Below, one piece after another: positions 1-11,121 of a DNA stretch of 64,000 nt; positions within the stretch are counted from its first letter, which is position 1, and the number at the start of each line of letters is the position of its first letter. The notes below the pieces were generated by a model. The model searched no databases. It had not been told where the DNA came from and saw nothing but the letters and a program-made list of their open reading frames with translations. Made by a program: the position numbers and the translations under genes. The stretch is from Misgurnus anguillicaudatus (taxonomy: Eukaryota; Chordata; Actinopteri; Cypriniformes; Cobitidae): positions 29,476,501-29,540,500 of the forward strand of contig NC_073358.2 in the NCBI RefSeq assembly GCF_027580225.2, in the 5' to 3' direction.

Positions 1-281
1 TCATAATGCAATGTATGCTTTGTGCACCAAAACGAACTGACATCTCAGCGTACAGGAATTCAAGCTCCAACATGAAACAACACGGCGGTAAGTGTCACTT
101 TCTGCAGTGCCTTATTATAATATTATTTCACGCCCTGTTTTTGTCATATGCGCTCTTGTGCACGCAATGAAAATTACTCTAACCTTATAAACAACACACG
201 TTCACATCTGCACATTTCCATATCATTTCCTCATAAAACTAAACAAATTGAACAGCATGTTAAGTCTTGCATTAATAATAC

Positions 282-1106
282 GGGAGAACTGGGGCAAAAG
301 TAATGCTGGACGAAAGTAACAAAGCGATTTTCTAAGAGGACTGATACCATTTGCATCCCAAACTATGACAGCATCTTTGCAACCCTTGACAGAGCTGACA
401 AATATCGCGTTATTTACTCACCATTTTCCGGGTGTAGATCCAGAAAGGTGTTTTCAACCATAAGTAAATTCCAAAAGCGGTCATGGTTTTCTTCTAACGC
501 GTTGGGTTTCTCGTTTCATCAATCTTCAGGTTATTTAGTGCTCTAACACATCCTGAAGTTTGACTTCTCAAGAGTTTTTCAAAATAAAAGTAAATCGGGT
601 TTAAATGTGAGGAGATCCTGTTGGGACGAAAGTAACACTTACTTTTGTACCATTTATATTATTCTAATTTTATTTAATTTAATTTTCATAGTGTTCAAAC
701 TGTTGAATTTAAGTTTGTACTGTTGGTTTCTTTTGAAACATTTGATAAAACTGAAATTTAAAATGAAAATATAATTTCATTATTTTTTACAAAGATAAAT
801 TACAAAATATGTTTGCAGTTACATATTAAAGAAGTCATAATCATGTATAGTTAATAAAAACAAGTGTAACACGAAAATCTACATTGTTTTGTTGTGTTAA
901 AAAAAGTAACAATTCACCACTTATGTTCAAAGTGAAATTATACTAGTCATTTTACATTTGTTCAAAATTCCACCTGGTATTGATAGACCACACTTGTGAG
1001 TTACTGACCACAGCAAAAATATATCTCTGTCTGAAACATTATCTTTAAAAATTTAAAAAACTTAAAAAAAAAATCTGAAAAATGGTACTTTTCGCCTGTT
1101 CTCCCC
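282..1106. mobile_element. DNA transposon remnant with ~25-bp inverted ends
   Basis: The left end GGGAGAACTGGGGCAAAAGTA is matched in reverse at the right end (about 1084-1106, ...GCCTGTTCTCCCC), both next to TA. A related GACGAAAGTAACA string recurs inside. No transposase frame was found, so it is non-autonomous or decayed. The family is uncertain. Confidence 0.6.
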
Positions 1107-1260
1107 TACACATAACCCGACACCTTACTTAAATGTAGAAAATACATTCGAATAAAAACTGGATTGTATTTTATTTAATTCCTTCCTAAAGAATCTATAT
1201 ACTTATAAAAATAAAAGAATAAAGTATGTTTTTAAAGAAACATGTTTTATATATTATATT

Positions 1261-1576
1261 ATAAAACGGTTAGTTCCAATCCTTGATTCTGATTGGTCAA
1301 TAGGTGTGCTTTATTCACGATAAAACACTGCTATGAACGCTTCACCCAACAGTTCTATTTAATATCACTGCGCCCTTAGCAACACCCTTAGCAACACATA
1401 AACATATAATGAGACAAACTTTGAATACAGTTTGTTGTTTTTATTTGAACTTTCATGTTATTGTTCGCAGTCAGGGACTATTTTTTCTAGCAGAAGGAAT
1501 GTTTTTATTGATTTAACTTCATGAAAGTTGCACTAATATTTTTTTTTACTTTAATATTGTGTAGTAACCGTTTTAT
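1261..1576. mobile_element. small element with ATAAAACGGTTA inverted ends
   Basis: ATAAAACGGTTA at 1261 is matched by its reverse complement TAACCGTTTTAT at about 1565-1576. The interior holds short direct repeats (CCCTTAGCAACAC twice). It abuts the hairpin at 1581-1724 and shares its ATTCACGATA string, so both may belong to one element. Confidence 0.5.
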
Positions 1577-1580
1577 AAAA

Positions 1581-1724
1581 GCAATAAGGTACTCGAGGCA
1601 AGTGCTGTATCGTGAATAAGTAACGGCTGAAGGGGTTGCAGGCACTCCGCTTCGCGTCGTGCCTAACAACGCCCTTCAGCCGTTACTTATTCACGATACA
1701 GCACAGCCTCTCGTACCTTATTGC
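1581..1724. repeat. 144-bp near-perfect hairpin
   Basis: The left arm from GCAATAAGGTACTCGAGGC to about 1636 pairs with the right arm ending GCCTCTCGTACCTTATTGC at 1724, with only a few mismatches. The short centre is itself partly palindromic (GGCAC...GTGCC around CTTCGCG). I recall similar palindromes as dispersed repeats in cyprinid DNA. Confidence 0.8.
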
Positions 1725-2171
1725 TTACATAAATGCAGAGTTGATTTGCAAAAACAGATAAGTTCCATTTGAAATTCTAAAATAAGCATTTTATCAAGCT
1801 CCTTATGTTCATTAATTGCACATTAATGGCAATGAAAATAACCTATTCATATAAAAACATGATAACAAACAGACACACACATTCTTTTTTCCTTACTGTA
1901 AGCTTGTTTAAAGGCAGATGCAGCCAAATTTTGTTGTGAACGTGAAAATAAAGACACAGTTAACTGTCAGAAAACAGTCAGTGTGTGTTTAAGATTTTTT
2001 TTAATGACACGTTTGTGATCATGTTGGAGGACTGAGATAGACTGCTTTACTTTAACCTAGGTTTATAAGTAGTATATAAGCAGAACAATGAGACTTTTAA
2101 GGAAAGGTTTGTGAAAGCCCTCCAAGTAGTCTGAAATTCAGGGATTTTACGCTTCTTTTCAATCAGATCGG

Positions 2172-2337
2172 AAGTAACGAGTAACTAACTACTTGAGTAG
2201 TTTTTTCATCTAATACTTTTTTACTCTTACTCAAGTAAATAATTAGATTGTTACTTTTACTTTGACTTGAGTACATTTTTGTATAAGTACTTGTACTTTT
2301 ACTTGAGTACAGATTTTTGGTACTCTACCCACCTCTG
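2172..2337. mobile_element. hAT-like MITE fragment
   Basis: It consists of repeated ACTCAAGTA/TACTTGAGTA motifs and ends TACTCTACCCACCTCTGG, the end of a widespread fish family read in reverse. The left end is not clear, so the copy looks truncated. Confidence 0.55.
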
Positions 2338-2649
2338 GCGGTGCACATGCGTGCGAGGGCCCTTCCATCGCTGCTTGCAGCTTTAATTTTTTTTGTCCTG
2401 CAGTTATTTTCAGTGTCTTGTGGCTTTGTTAGCTAGGATTTCACACCCCGAATTTTCCGCTGTGATGTTTGTGGTGCTAAACTCAAGATTAGAATATATT
2501 TAATTTGCATATTAAAATTTTTAGTAAATAACCCGCAGATATTAACACTCCCATCTGCGCTTTTTTGGAATTGCGCTTTCACTCTTATTTGCCGTGTTTA
2601 GTAAATCTGGGCCTAAGTGATGTTTACAATATCTGGGTTAACAGTGTAC

Positions 2650-2882
2650 TACACTCTTAGAAAGGATTTACACATCTTTGTGCGTTAAGCTTTAAACACA
2701 TTATGTGTAATTTTAACACATTATGTGTCACTTTGTGTTGATTTTGTGTTAAAATAAAACACAAGTTGTTTTAAAAGTAAAACAAAATGTGTTGTTTCAA
2801 TAATAACACAGAGATCGGTGGATTCAATGCATTTCGTGTGTTGTCCCAGAATAAATGTTTAACACATTCGTTCTAAGAGTTT
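2650..2882. mobile_element. small TIR element, ACACTCTTAGAA ends
   Basis: ACACTCTTAGAAAGG near 2652 is matched by TTCTAAGAGT near 2872. The interior is repeated TGTGTTA/TAACACA motifs. A partial relative sits near 18,825-18,907. Confidence 0.6.
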
Positions 2883-3484
2883 ATAAAGGTACCATTAAAC
2901 TCAAATAAACAGCCTAAAAGTTTTGATCTGTTCTAAGGTAACGTGGAAAGGATCAAAGCAGTTATCTCATATGTTTTGGTGGTCAACTTGGCCCACACTC
3001 TCCAACTATTTCTTCATTAAAAATTTCATTTGTGCCTATCTGTGAAATCCAGGCTAAAATCTCAATCCAATAATGAGCATCGAAATTAGATTTTAATCTT
3101 TTTACATGACCTTACTCAGTCAATATTAAAGATATCAAAGTTATAGTTTCACAAAATGTTCTTTACATTATGTATGATGATTATTAGTAGAAAACAGTAA
3201 ATCACAAAAATGACTTTAGCTTGGGTTTTACAGACAGTGCCATTAACATTAGAGGTTTTTCGTCATTTGCACACAGTAATTCAAAACGTCTTTATATTTA
3301 GACATGTAGTTTAAGCATCTTTCCAGTGTATCTCAATCTTACTCATGCAGGCAACCCAACACTGGATATTGTTTTGTCTTCCAAGAGTAGAGTGCTCTAC
3401 CTAAACTCAGATTAGTAAGACATCTCATTTTTGCAGTGCTTGTAGTCCCTTGGGAAAAGGGTTGAGAAATACTGTATCAGTTGC

Positions 3485-4905
3485 ACCAACATGATCTCAC
3501 AGAAAGTCGTGTTATATTCACAAAAAACTTGATACATTTATTTGTGTCCATGGCACGAAATTCAGCTTTTTTTCGTGCCTTGAGCACGAATGTCTTGTTT
3601 GTGTCACTTGCACAAATTTCTATAAATAGTTTTTCGTGTCCGTTGCACAACTTTCTTTTTCATGTCATTTTATGTATTGTTTTCTCATTTTTTTCCCTAT
3701 TTTTAAATCATTGTTGCTTGGGGCTGGGGTTAGATTTGGGGTTTGGGTTAGGAAGTACTTATGTATTGGTTTCTTCATGTTTTTCTTCCGCTTTTAAAAC
3801 TATACTCGCCTTGAGTTGGTGTAACGGTACATTCACATGGGACGGAAGCGTTAACTGGCTTATCTGAAGCGTGGCCAACAGCCAATCACAGTGGCTGCAA
3901 CACATGCCCCGGTCTTCCATAAACAAAGGCCCTCTCCCAAATTGCACACACCGGACTTGTGGTCCTCCTCAGAGTCCACACTTTGATGACATCATGTAGT
4001 GCAGACTTTAGGGACCCTTGACGCGGGTCCAAGAGGTTTCACCGAAGTTGTATTTTGGGACAGACTCAAGCGTCACGCCGGAAATAGGAAGACAAGTTGC
4101 CCATCAGTGTGAACTCCTCCCTTTCGTCGTCTAATTGGTCTGATTTCTCTTTCGCAAGGACTACTGGGTTGGTAGAGTGCGCAAAGCCTTCTGCAGAGCG
4201 GGCTTCGTCGAAGACCGCATCAAGGGTTCACAGGGGGCGCTGATGAGCACACTTCGGAGTTTAAAAATGACAGATGGGATACTCTACGGACTCGTAGACT
4301 AAGCGAGCATGCGCAGTTTAAGGATACGAGACCGAAAGTCGCACATGAAGTGCGCCATTTGGGACAGGGCCATAGGTTATTTGCCTAGGTTATTTGCATA
4401 AGGTGATCTGATTGGCTGACACACACGTTGCCGCTTGAAAAGTTGAGAAATGTTCAACTTCTGCCGCGAGCAATGGCAGTGACGCGGCACCAACGGATCC
4501 ACAATTCAGTTCGGCAACGCATGACGTCACCCATTAAAAGTGAATGGGAAGCGTGAACGCTTACGCCCCGTGTTATGTTGGGTTAGGATGTCTAAAAATT
4601 TTACAGAAAGTCATTCTAACCCCAACCCCAAGCGACATTGGTAAGAAAATGGGAAAAACCTATGAAAAAACAATACATAAAATGACACAAAAAAGAAAGT
4701 CATGCAATGAACACAAAAAAAAACAATTTACTAAAACTATAAACTAAAGACTCAAGGCACAAAATATGAGGCACAAAATAAGCTGCATTTTGTGGCATGG
4801 ACACAAATACATTTTTAAAAAATTTTCATGACTATAACATGACATTTAGATTAAAAGTTTATGGGTCACACACATTTCGAGATTTCAAGGGTTTCCCTGA
4901 TGCAA
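3485..4905. mobile_element. palindromic element split by a second insertion
   Basis: The left half (3485 to about 3830) and right half (about 4560-4905) match the two arms of the intact copy at 54313-54915, including CATGGCACGAAATTC and the arm joint GGATGTCTAAAAAT. About 730 bp of unrelated DNA lies between them (about 3830-4560) and looks like an inserted element (GTAACGGTACATTCACATGGG start, GGGAAGCGTGAACGCTTACG end). A 128-codon frame here comes from the arm, not from a gene. Confidence 0.7.
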
Positions 4906-4939
4906 AAAAAATCGACTTCCAAGCTGTAAATTACATTAA

Positions 4940-5090
4940 AGGTATTGCGGAGGATTTTCTATTGCCGGGTGGATCATCAAGACTATTGGTCCTCCTAGTT
5001 GTCAATCAAGAGTGTTGTGCAATTGCATTTTTTTTAAAAGTGGAGAAGGCGGTTCTTTTCTAAAATTCGAGAAAATCCTCCGCTATACCT
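4940..5090. mobile_element. TTAA-flanked MITE, 151 bp
   Basis: TTAA (4936-4939) then AGGTATTGCGGAGGATTTTC; the right end is GAAAATCCTCCGCTATACCT then TTAA (5091-5094). The right arm resembles the right end of the larger element at 30413-31506. Confidence 0.85.
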
Positions 5091-5094
5091 TTAA

Positions 5095-5917
5095 ATCAAC
5101 ATTTATAGTAGAATATATATTTTTATGTTCTTTAACATAACAAATTAAGTTAAACAATTTCAACTTGTTTTTATAAGTTATGTCAACTTTTCACAAGTCA
5201 AAACTTAAAATACTAGGTTGAATTAACTTGCATGACAAGCTGTTCTAACTTCATGTTGTATTCTTTTATAAATTGCAGGTAAAGCAGTAAAATGCAAAAG
5301 ATGAACATTTTTTGAATTTGCTTTTGTAGAAGTGGTCACCATGGAATAACCTTTGACAGAGATAATATAGATTTCATGTTTTCAGCAGATAACACAGTGG
5401 TAAACTGAAATACAAACCACAGTCAGATTCTAAATGGGATTAGAAGCTGTTGAAATCTGATTGTATATTGAACTTAACACTTAAAAGTATGTTAAGAAAA
5501 GTCAAACTTTGACCTGATATGACTTGTTAGTCTGTAAAACTATGAGCTGCTCATTGACATGGTGAAATTCAGTGATGAAATAAAGAGAATTTAAGGGTTT
5601 TAAAGAGGAAGGAAGCATGTTGAGGAAATGAGTGAGTAATGGTTTCTGTGTCAGTTGAAACATTGTCTGTTTTACAGAGGAATACTCTACTAATGTAAAT
5701 ATTGTGTTTATCCACATTTGAGTGGCTTTAGAGATGTTCAGTTCAGATGTTTCAGAGGCGGTGTCCCACATATGGCTTAAGCCTAGTCCCAGACAAAAAA
5801 ATCATATGTTTGAGCTTTCCTAACTGAAAACACTGAAATCCTAAAATATATCAGTGCCATTGTTTAGTATTAAGATCCACATCAGTAATGTTTTTTGTAA
5901 AAACTACTTAAAGGCGA
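5095..5917. other. no gene seen
   Basis: AT-rich sequence between two MITEs. A 90-codon frame on the minus strand (5502-5771) has no recognisable motif and is probably chance. Confidence 0.6.
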
Positions 5918-5921
5918 GGTG

Positions 5922-6140
5922 CATGATTTTCGAAAAAACACTTTGGAAAAGGGAGTCCGGCTGAGTACCAAATACACTTGTAGCCAATAAGCAGTAAAGG
6001 GCGTGTCTACTAACTGACATCGTTGCATGGGTTGCATATGTGTGGGGCGGGTCTATCAAAAGAAGGTCCAGATTCTATTGGGGTAGGGGTGTGTTTGTTT
6101 AAATAGCAACATTGGCTTTCAGAGATCATGCACCCTGCCT
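5922..6140. mobile_element. TTAA-flanked MITE, 219 bp
   Basis: TTAA (5918-5921) then AGGCGAGGTGCATGATTTTC; the right end is GATCATGCACCCTGCCT then TTAA (6141-6144). No coding capacity. Confidence 0.85.
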
Positions 6141-6144
6141 TTAA

Positions 6145-8364
6145 ATGTCCTAATTTATACAGTAACTAAGGCCTAGTCCTTGCTTAAAAGTAACCCATAT
6201 GGGGTTATATTTTTTGAATGCTCAACTGTATCTCCGTGTGTGGGCTTATTTGTGTTTATGCTTACGGTTGTAATGAAATGTCCCCAGATTATTATATAGC
6301 AATAGTCTCAGGCAACTGTTGGCCGAAACCACGCCTCCTCCAAAATACATGGACATAAACAACTGTTTAAAATCGGAATTAGCTATAGAAAGTTTTCGGT
6401 TGTGTAATGTTAGACGTAGTAGTTTGCTTGTAATATTGAAAACATAAATATTGTTATGCTAATTCGTAAGGTTACACAAGCTAGCTACATAAGCAATAAA
6501 ATGTTTCATCAAAATAAAGTCCTTACTAAAAGAAACACTACAACAACCCTTTCAGACCCTTTGCCTACCGCAGCTGTTTACATATCGTGGAAAGCAGTAC
6601 AGTTACCAAAGTTAATTCATGTTTTTGCTCTTTGCTAATCCAGTTGTTCAAAACGATATCTTCCCTTTTGTAGCTCCTGTGCAGGTTGTCAATTCAGCAG
6701 GAAAATTACTTTGCCTCTTTATATATAGGAGGTGAGCGTACCTGAAGGGGCACTGATGATGACATGATGTCTGTGTGAACAGGGCATGCAAAACACGTTC
6801 ACAGAAGAGGAGCAAAAATTGCATGCGTCCAATTATTGCGTTCGGTCCGAGTTCAATGATTTGTTGAACATTTTTTGGTCCTACACCTTTCACAGATGAC
6901 ATATATTTATAAAAATACATTTAGACAACTTAGTGGTTGATATCAGGATGTGAGGAGACTTTTAACCAGCATAACTAAAAATGTTTCTGGACCCTTTAAA
7001 GTGTTTCCCATATGATTATGAATAAGTGAAACACTTTTACTGCTATTTAACACCATTTTTAGAGTGTATTTTAGGCTCTTAAAACATGGATGACTGTATG
7101 ATGGTTTCCCTCTGGACCTTCTTCAGAAGAAAAACCACAACCCAACATTACAGTAATATGTCTTCATTACGGGAATCCCCTGCTTATAGTGTCTTTCTTC
7201 AGACATTGTAAATGTTATCTCATGTGTCATCATTTCATATCTGTTTTACAATGTAAGTTTTTATAATGTTATCAATATGTGCAAAAATTTTAGTACGCAA
7301 TTTCCAGCCTCTCTTTTCGGCCTTTAGGATTTAACAGGCCGTTTTCTTTGCTGCTATGCCTCAATATAATGTTCTCCTGACATGTGCAATGCACAGCCAA
7401 GAGCAACAGAAGGTTTGACAGCATATTCAACATTTTACTCCCATTATTAGGACTTCTACTGTTAATAATAAAGCTTATCATTATCTTTCTTACAATGACT
7501 GGGTCAAGTTTCTGAACCCCACATACTGTATACCTGTACATCATTGACTTGAAGCATGTTTTTTTTATAAATGTATTGCTCTAATTTAGGTAAATTGTGA
7601 ATTTGTGGATTTAAATATTTTTTTATTCTGCAGCTCTCAACTCTTAGAAAGTGTTTTCACTTGGGGGGGGGGGGGTCTAGAGTTCTATTAATTATATACA
7701 GTAAATAACTTCTAGTGCACTTCTACTGTTTGCCAGTAACTTACTGTAGATTTAAATTGATGTTATTTACTGGCAACATTTTGATTTTGTTCAAAGTTAA
7801 ATGAACATTAAACATTAACAAGTCTTTGTCGGAATAAAATATTAAAATAACAGCCTCATGCAAAGCATTCTGGCAACCAGAAATCCCTATCAAACTTTTT
7901 TGCTTTTTCCTTCAGATTTTGGTTCCCAGAACTAATGAGGCTATTATTTATAAAGATAAATACTTGTTAATGTTTAATGTTTATTTAACTTTAAACAAAC
8001 TGTTAACATAAATTTACATCTAGAGTACTTTACTGGCAAACAGCTGCCTGTAATAGTGTAATTTCTACAGAAATATTTAACAGTATGTGTATTACAAAGA
8101 ACACTTTCTCATAAGATCAAGGTAAATCTGAAACTGTGTCTCAAAGCCTGCAAGTCATACCAAAGTTATTTGGGTTTAAGTCTTTATGCAGACCAGTCAA
8201 GTCCAGACTAAACTGAATCAATCATTTCTTTTTGAACCATTGCTTTTGCAGAATGGCATTCACATGTTGGAATTGAAAAGGGCCCTACCCAAAGTTCTTT
8301 ATTATATGCTATATTATAAGGATTTTTGCTTACGGAAATTACTAAAGTAGTCAAATCTGTTCAC
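6145..8364. other. intergenic, with a decayed inverted repeat at ~7695-8060
   Basis: No gene recognised. About 7695-8060 is a loose inverted repeat (ATTTACTGGC and GTTAATGTTTAATGTT strings on both arms), probably an old MITE. A 13-base G run lies at 7663-7675. The short frames here have no domain I recognise. Confidence 0.5.
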
Positions 8365-8368
8365 TTAA

Positions 8369-8838
8369 AGAAAAACTCCACTTTAAAAAAAATGCTAATT
8401 TTCCAGCTCCCCTAAACATTTGATTTTTACCGTTTGTAATCCATTCAACTGATCTTTAGGTCTGGCGGTACCACTTTTAGCATAGCTTAGCATAATCCAT
8501 TGAATCTGATTAGATCATTAGCATCGCGCTAAAAGATAACCAAAAAGTTATTTTTTCTATTTAAAACTTGACTCTTCTGTAGTTACATTGTGTACTAAGA
8601 CTGACGGAAAATTAAAAGTTGAGATTTTTTAGGAAAAATATTGAAACTCATTTTTGAACGAGATGCTAATGGTCTAATCAGATTCAATGGATTATGCTAA
8701 GCTATGCTAAAAATGGTACCGCCAGACCCGGATATCAACTGAATGGATTCCAAAAAGGTAAAAATCAAATGTTTAACTCTAGGGGAGCTGGAAAATGAGC
8801 CTATTTTCAAAAAAAGGGGAAGTGAAAAACTTAGTTGA
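8369..8838. mobile_element. fold-back element, probable TTAA type
   Basis: TTAA (8365-8368) precedes AGAAAAACTCCACTTT. Long arms pair, e.g. GGCGGTACCACTTTTAGCAT against ATGCTAAAAATGGTACCGCC, and GGATTATGCTAAGC on both. The right end is mutated, with no intact TTAA. Confidence 0.7.
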
Positions 8839-8885
8839 ATAGTGACAACTGGACCCTAAATTAAAGTGTGACCAGGAAGTCTTTA

Positions 8886-9109
8886 CACCGTAAAAATTCC
8901 TTGTTGCACTTCAATTTTTAAGTTTAATCAATTTGAAATTACAATTTATTTAAACTTTCTTGACTGGTGAGGAGTTATATACATTATAAAAATAAAGTTG
9001 AAATAAATGAAAAGATAATTAAACTTTATTTTTCTCACAAAGAAAGCTGAAATGATTTGTATTGTAATTCAAGTTGATTAAAGTGCAAACTAAATATTTT
9101 TCAAAGTGT
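8886..9109. mobile_element. Tc1-type MITE with TACACCGTAAAAA / TTTCAAAGTGTA ends
   Basis: The ends are TA plus an approximate inverted repeat, with AT-rich interior arms (CAAGTTGATTAAAGTGCAA against TTGCACTTCAATTTTTAAG). A related end occurs near 12,115 (TTTTTTTACGGTGTA). Confidence 0.5.
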
Positions 9110-10815
9110 AATGTCATTAGCAGAGACAATGTTTAATGTATTATACTCTTTTGTTATTTTTCCTTTTATAATAACTCTACTGTGACCTTTGTGACATGAC
9201 ACTTGAGTGTCTAGTTTGTACTGTGTCAACCATTGAGCTGAACATAAAAAACAAACGATACAAACATGATTTCTTCCATCTGGATTTTATGAGGATATCA
9301 CTGTTTCAATCACCAAAAAAAAAACTATTTTTGAAGCAAGACCATCGCAATGTTCACTAAATGGTCCACATTTTAAAAAGAAGGTTCAGCCAAGACAAAT
9401 GACCTTGTTCACCCTGCGGTGCGTTCCAACTAAGTATTCACTTAGATAAAACATCTGATTACTGGAATGTCTGTCCTGGTTTGGGAAAAGTTTAATTTTA
9501 TTGTCATGGGATGCAGACTTAATGGAAACGTGGGAGTCTATGTGTGTGTGTCCAAGTGTGGCTGTTAGAAGAGAGGAAATAAAGAGTGTTATTTGACACC
9601 AAAACATGGTAAATGTGTAGAGCAAGTATGGTTTATGGTTCTTGAAAAAGCATTGCAATTTCATAAAAAGCACACATGCACACACCCCAGTACTACAGTA
9701 TATACAGTAAACACACAGAGACAATGTTTCATTGGTCTCATTGGTCTCCATTTGCAGGTGCATCTCTTTAAATTTGTGTTATTTTCAAGTAATGTTTTAT
9801 TGTGACAGCTTAAATTGTGTTGTGCCCTTTGGCAGATTAGGTTTGCTTCTGTTTAAAGACCTGACAGAACCCCTGTTTGTTCAGCTTTTGTAAAATTGGG
9901 GGGTAGGTGTTTACAGGGCAAGTCTCAATCTGCAATCCATCCTCCTAATGAATCCATGACACATTCCACCTGACTCTCTCTATGGGAGAGATACAGAAAG
10001 AGAGATAGAAAAAAAGTTGAAGTTGATGATATTTGCCTCGTAGCTTTTCAAAGCTGGCTCATGTGGTGCATAGTTTGCAATTAAGGAATATAAACCTATT
10101 ATTTACCACAATCTGCAGAAAGAATTTCAGCAGTAAAGTACAGTAAAGCATAACATCGGGTCTCTTTCATTGCTGTTGGTTAGAACAGTACATGAAGTTA
10201 CCTGACAAGATGAAAAACGAGTTGTAATTGTTCATCAGATATCAGAGACACATTGTGCTGGGACATTTTCTATTGAAAACAAGTACGAACTGGCTCGTGG
10301 TTAAAAGCGTATACCCACTGAAGGCCAAATTAACCATGTAATGATAAGGATAGCTTTGAGTGCAATCATATATTTGTTTGGATATGTGGGAGTGTTCGAG
10401 TGTTCATACTGCATTGTGTGCATCTGTCAAATTTGCATGCTGCTCTGTGTGCATGTGTCTGAATATCCATAGTTTTGTATGATTGCCTCTTTCTGGTGTG
10501 GCTAGTCATATATAAATGCTTCTTGGGCTCTCAGGAGAAGAAATAAATTCTTTAGGGAGCTGTTTTAAAACTAAAAGATGCAAGCGCTGTGGTATTCGGC
10601 CCACATTTGACTTCATGGTACTAATGTCAGGCTGTACTGGGGTCACAAACTTATAATCAAAGATACCGCATGACAACAATTCCCAGGGTATAAACATTTA
10701 AGGGAATATACATGTTAGTGTGTGAGAGAGAGAGGGGGGGGCATGATTATTCTTATCATTATTAGCATGGAATGTACCAAAATATTCTGTGAGCCATCTT
10801 TATGGTTGTTTTATT
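9110..10815. other. no gene seen
   Basis: AT-rich intergenic sequence with short TG/CA tracts. The 125-codon minus-strand frame at 9386-9763 contains several Cys but no recognised domain and no coding signature. Confidence 0.5.
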
Positions 10816-10823
10816 CTCTAAAC

Positions 10824-11113
10824 CAGTGATTCTCAATTCTTTTTCAGCGTGCGGCTCCCTTTGTGTACGGTGCATTTCTTCGCGCCCCCCCCCCAAAGAA
10901 AATTTATGACAAAAAACAGTTCTAAAACTTCACATTTTAATTAAACAAAAGATAAAATTATACAAAGTAGTGCTGCCTTATTTTTTTAAGGTTTAATTAC
11001 ACAGAATTCATGATAAATTACTGTATTTTATAAAAATGTCATAAAACTGGAGGCCCCCTGGCACCATCTCGCGGCCCCCCTGGAGGCCCCGGACCCCAGT
11101 TTGAGAACCACTG
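10824..11113. mobile_element. hAT MITE, 290 bp, perfect 8-bp target duplication
   Basis: The ends CAGTGATTCTCAATTC and AGTTTGAGAACCACTG are inverted. The 8-bp sequence CTCTAAAC flanks both sides (10816-10823 and 11114-11121). Eight-bp duplications and CAG...CTG ends mark the hAT superfamily. Relatives are at 32073 and 54978. Confidence 0.9.
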
Positions 11114-11121
11114 CTCTAAAC

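Noticed and set aside
3481..3867. 128-codon plus-strand ORF resembling a frame at 54640-54855 on the minus strand
   Set aside because: The resemblance arises because both are arms of the same palindromic transposon. It is repeat similarity, not a conserved protein.
9386..9763. 125-codon minus-strand ORF with several Cys residues
   Set aside because: No recognised domain or splice context, and it covers a low-complexity TG/CA stretch. It is probably chance.
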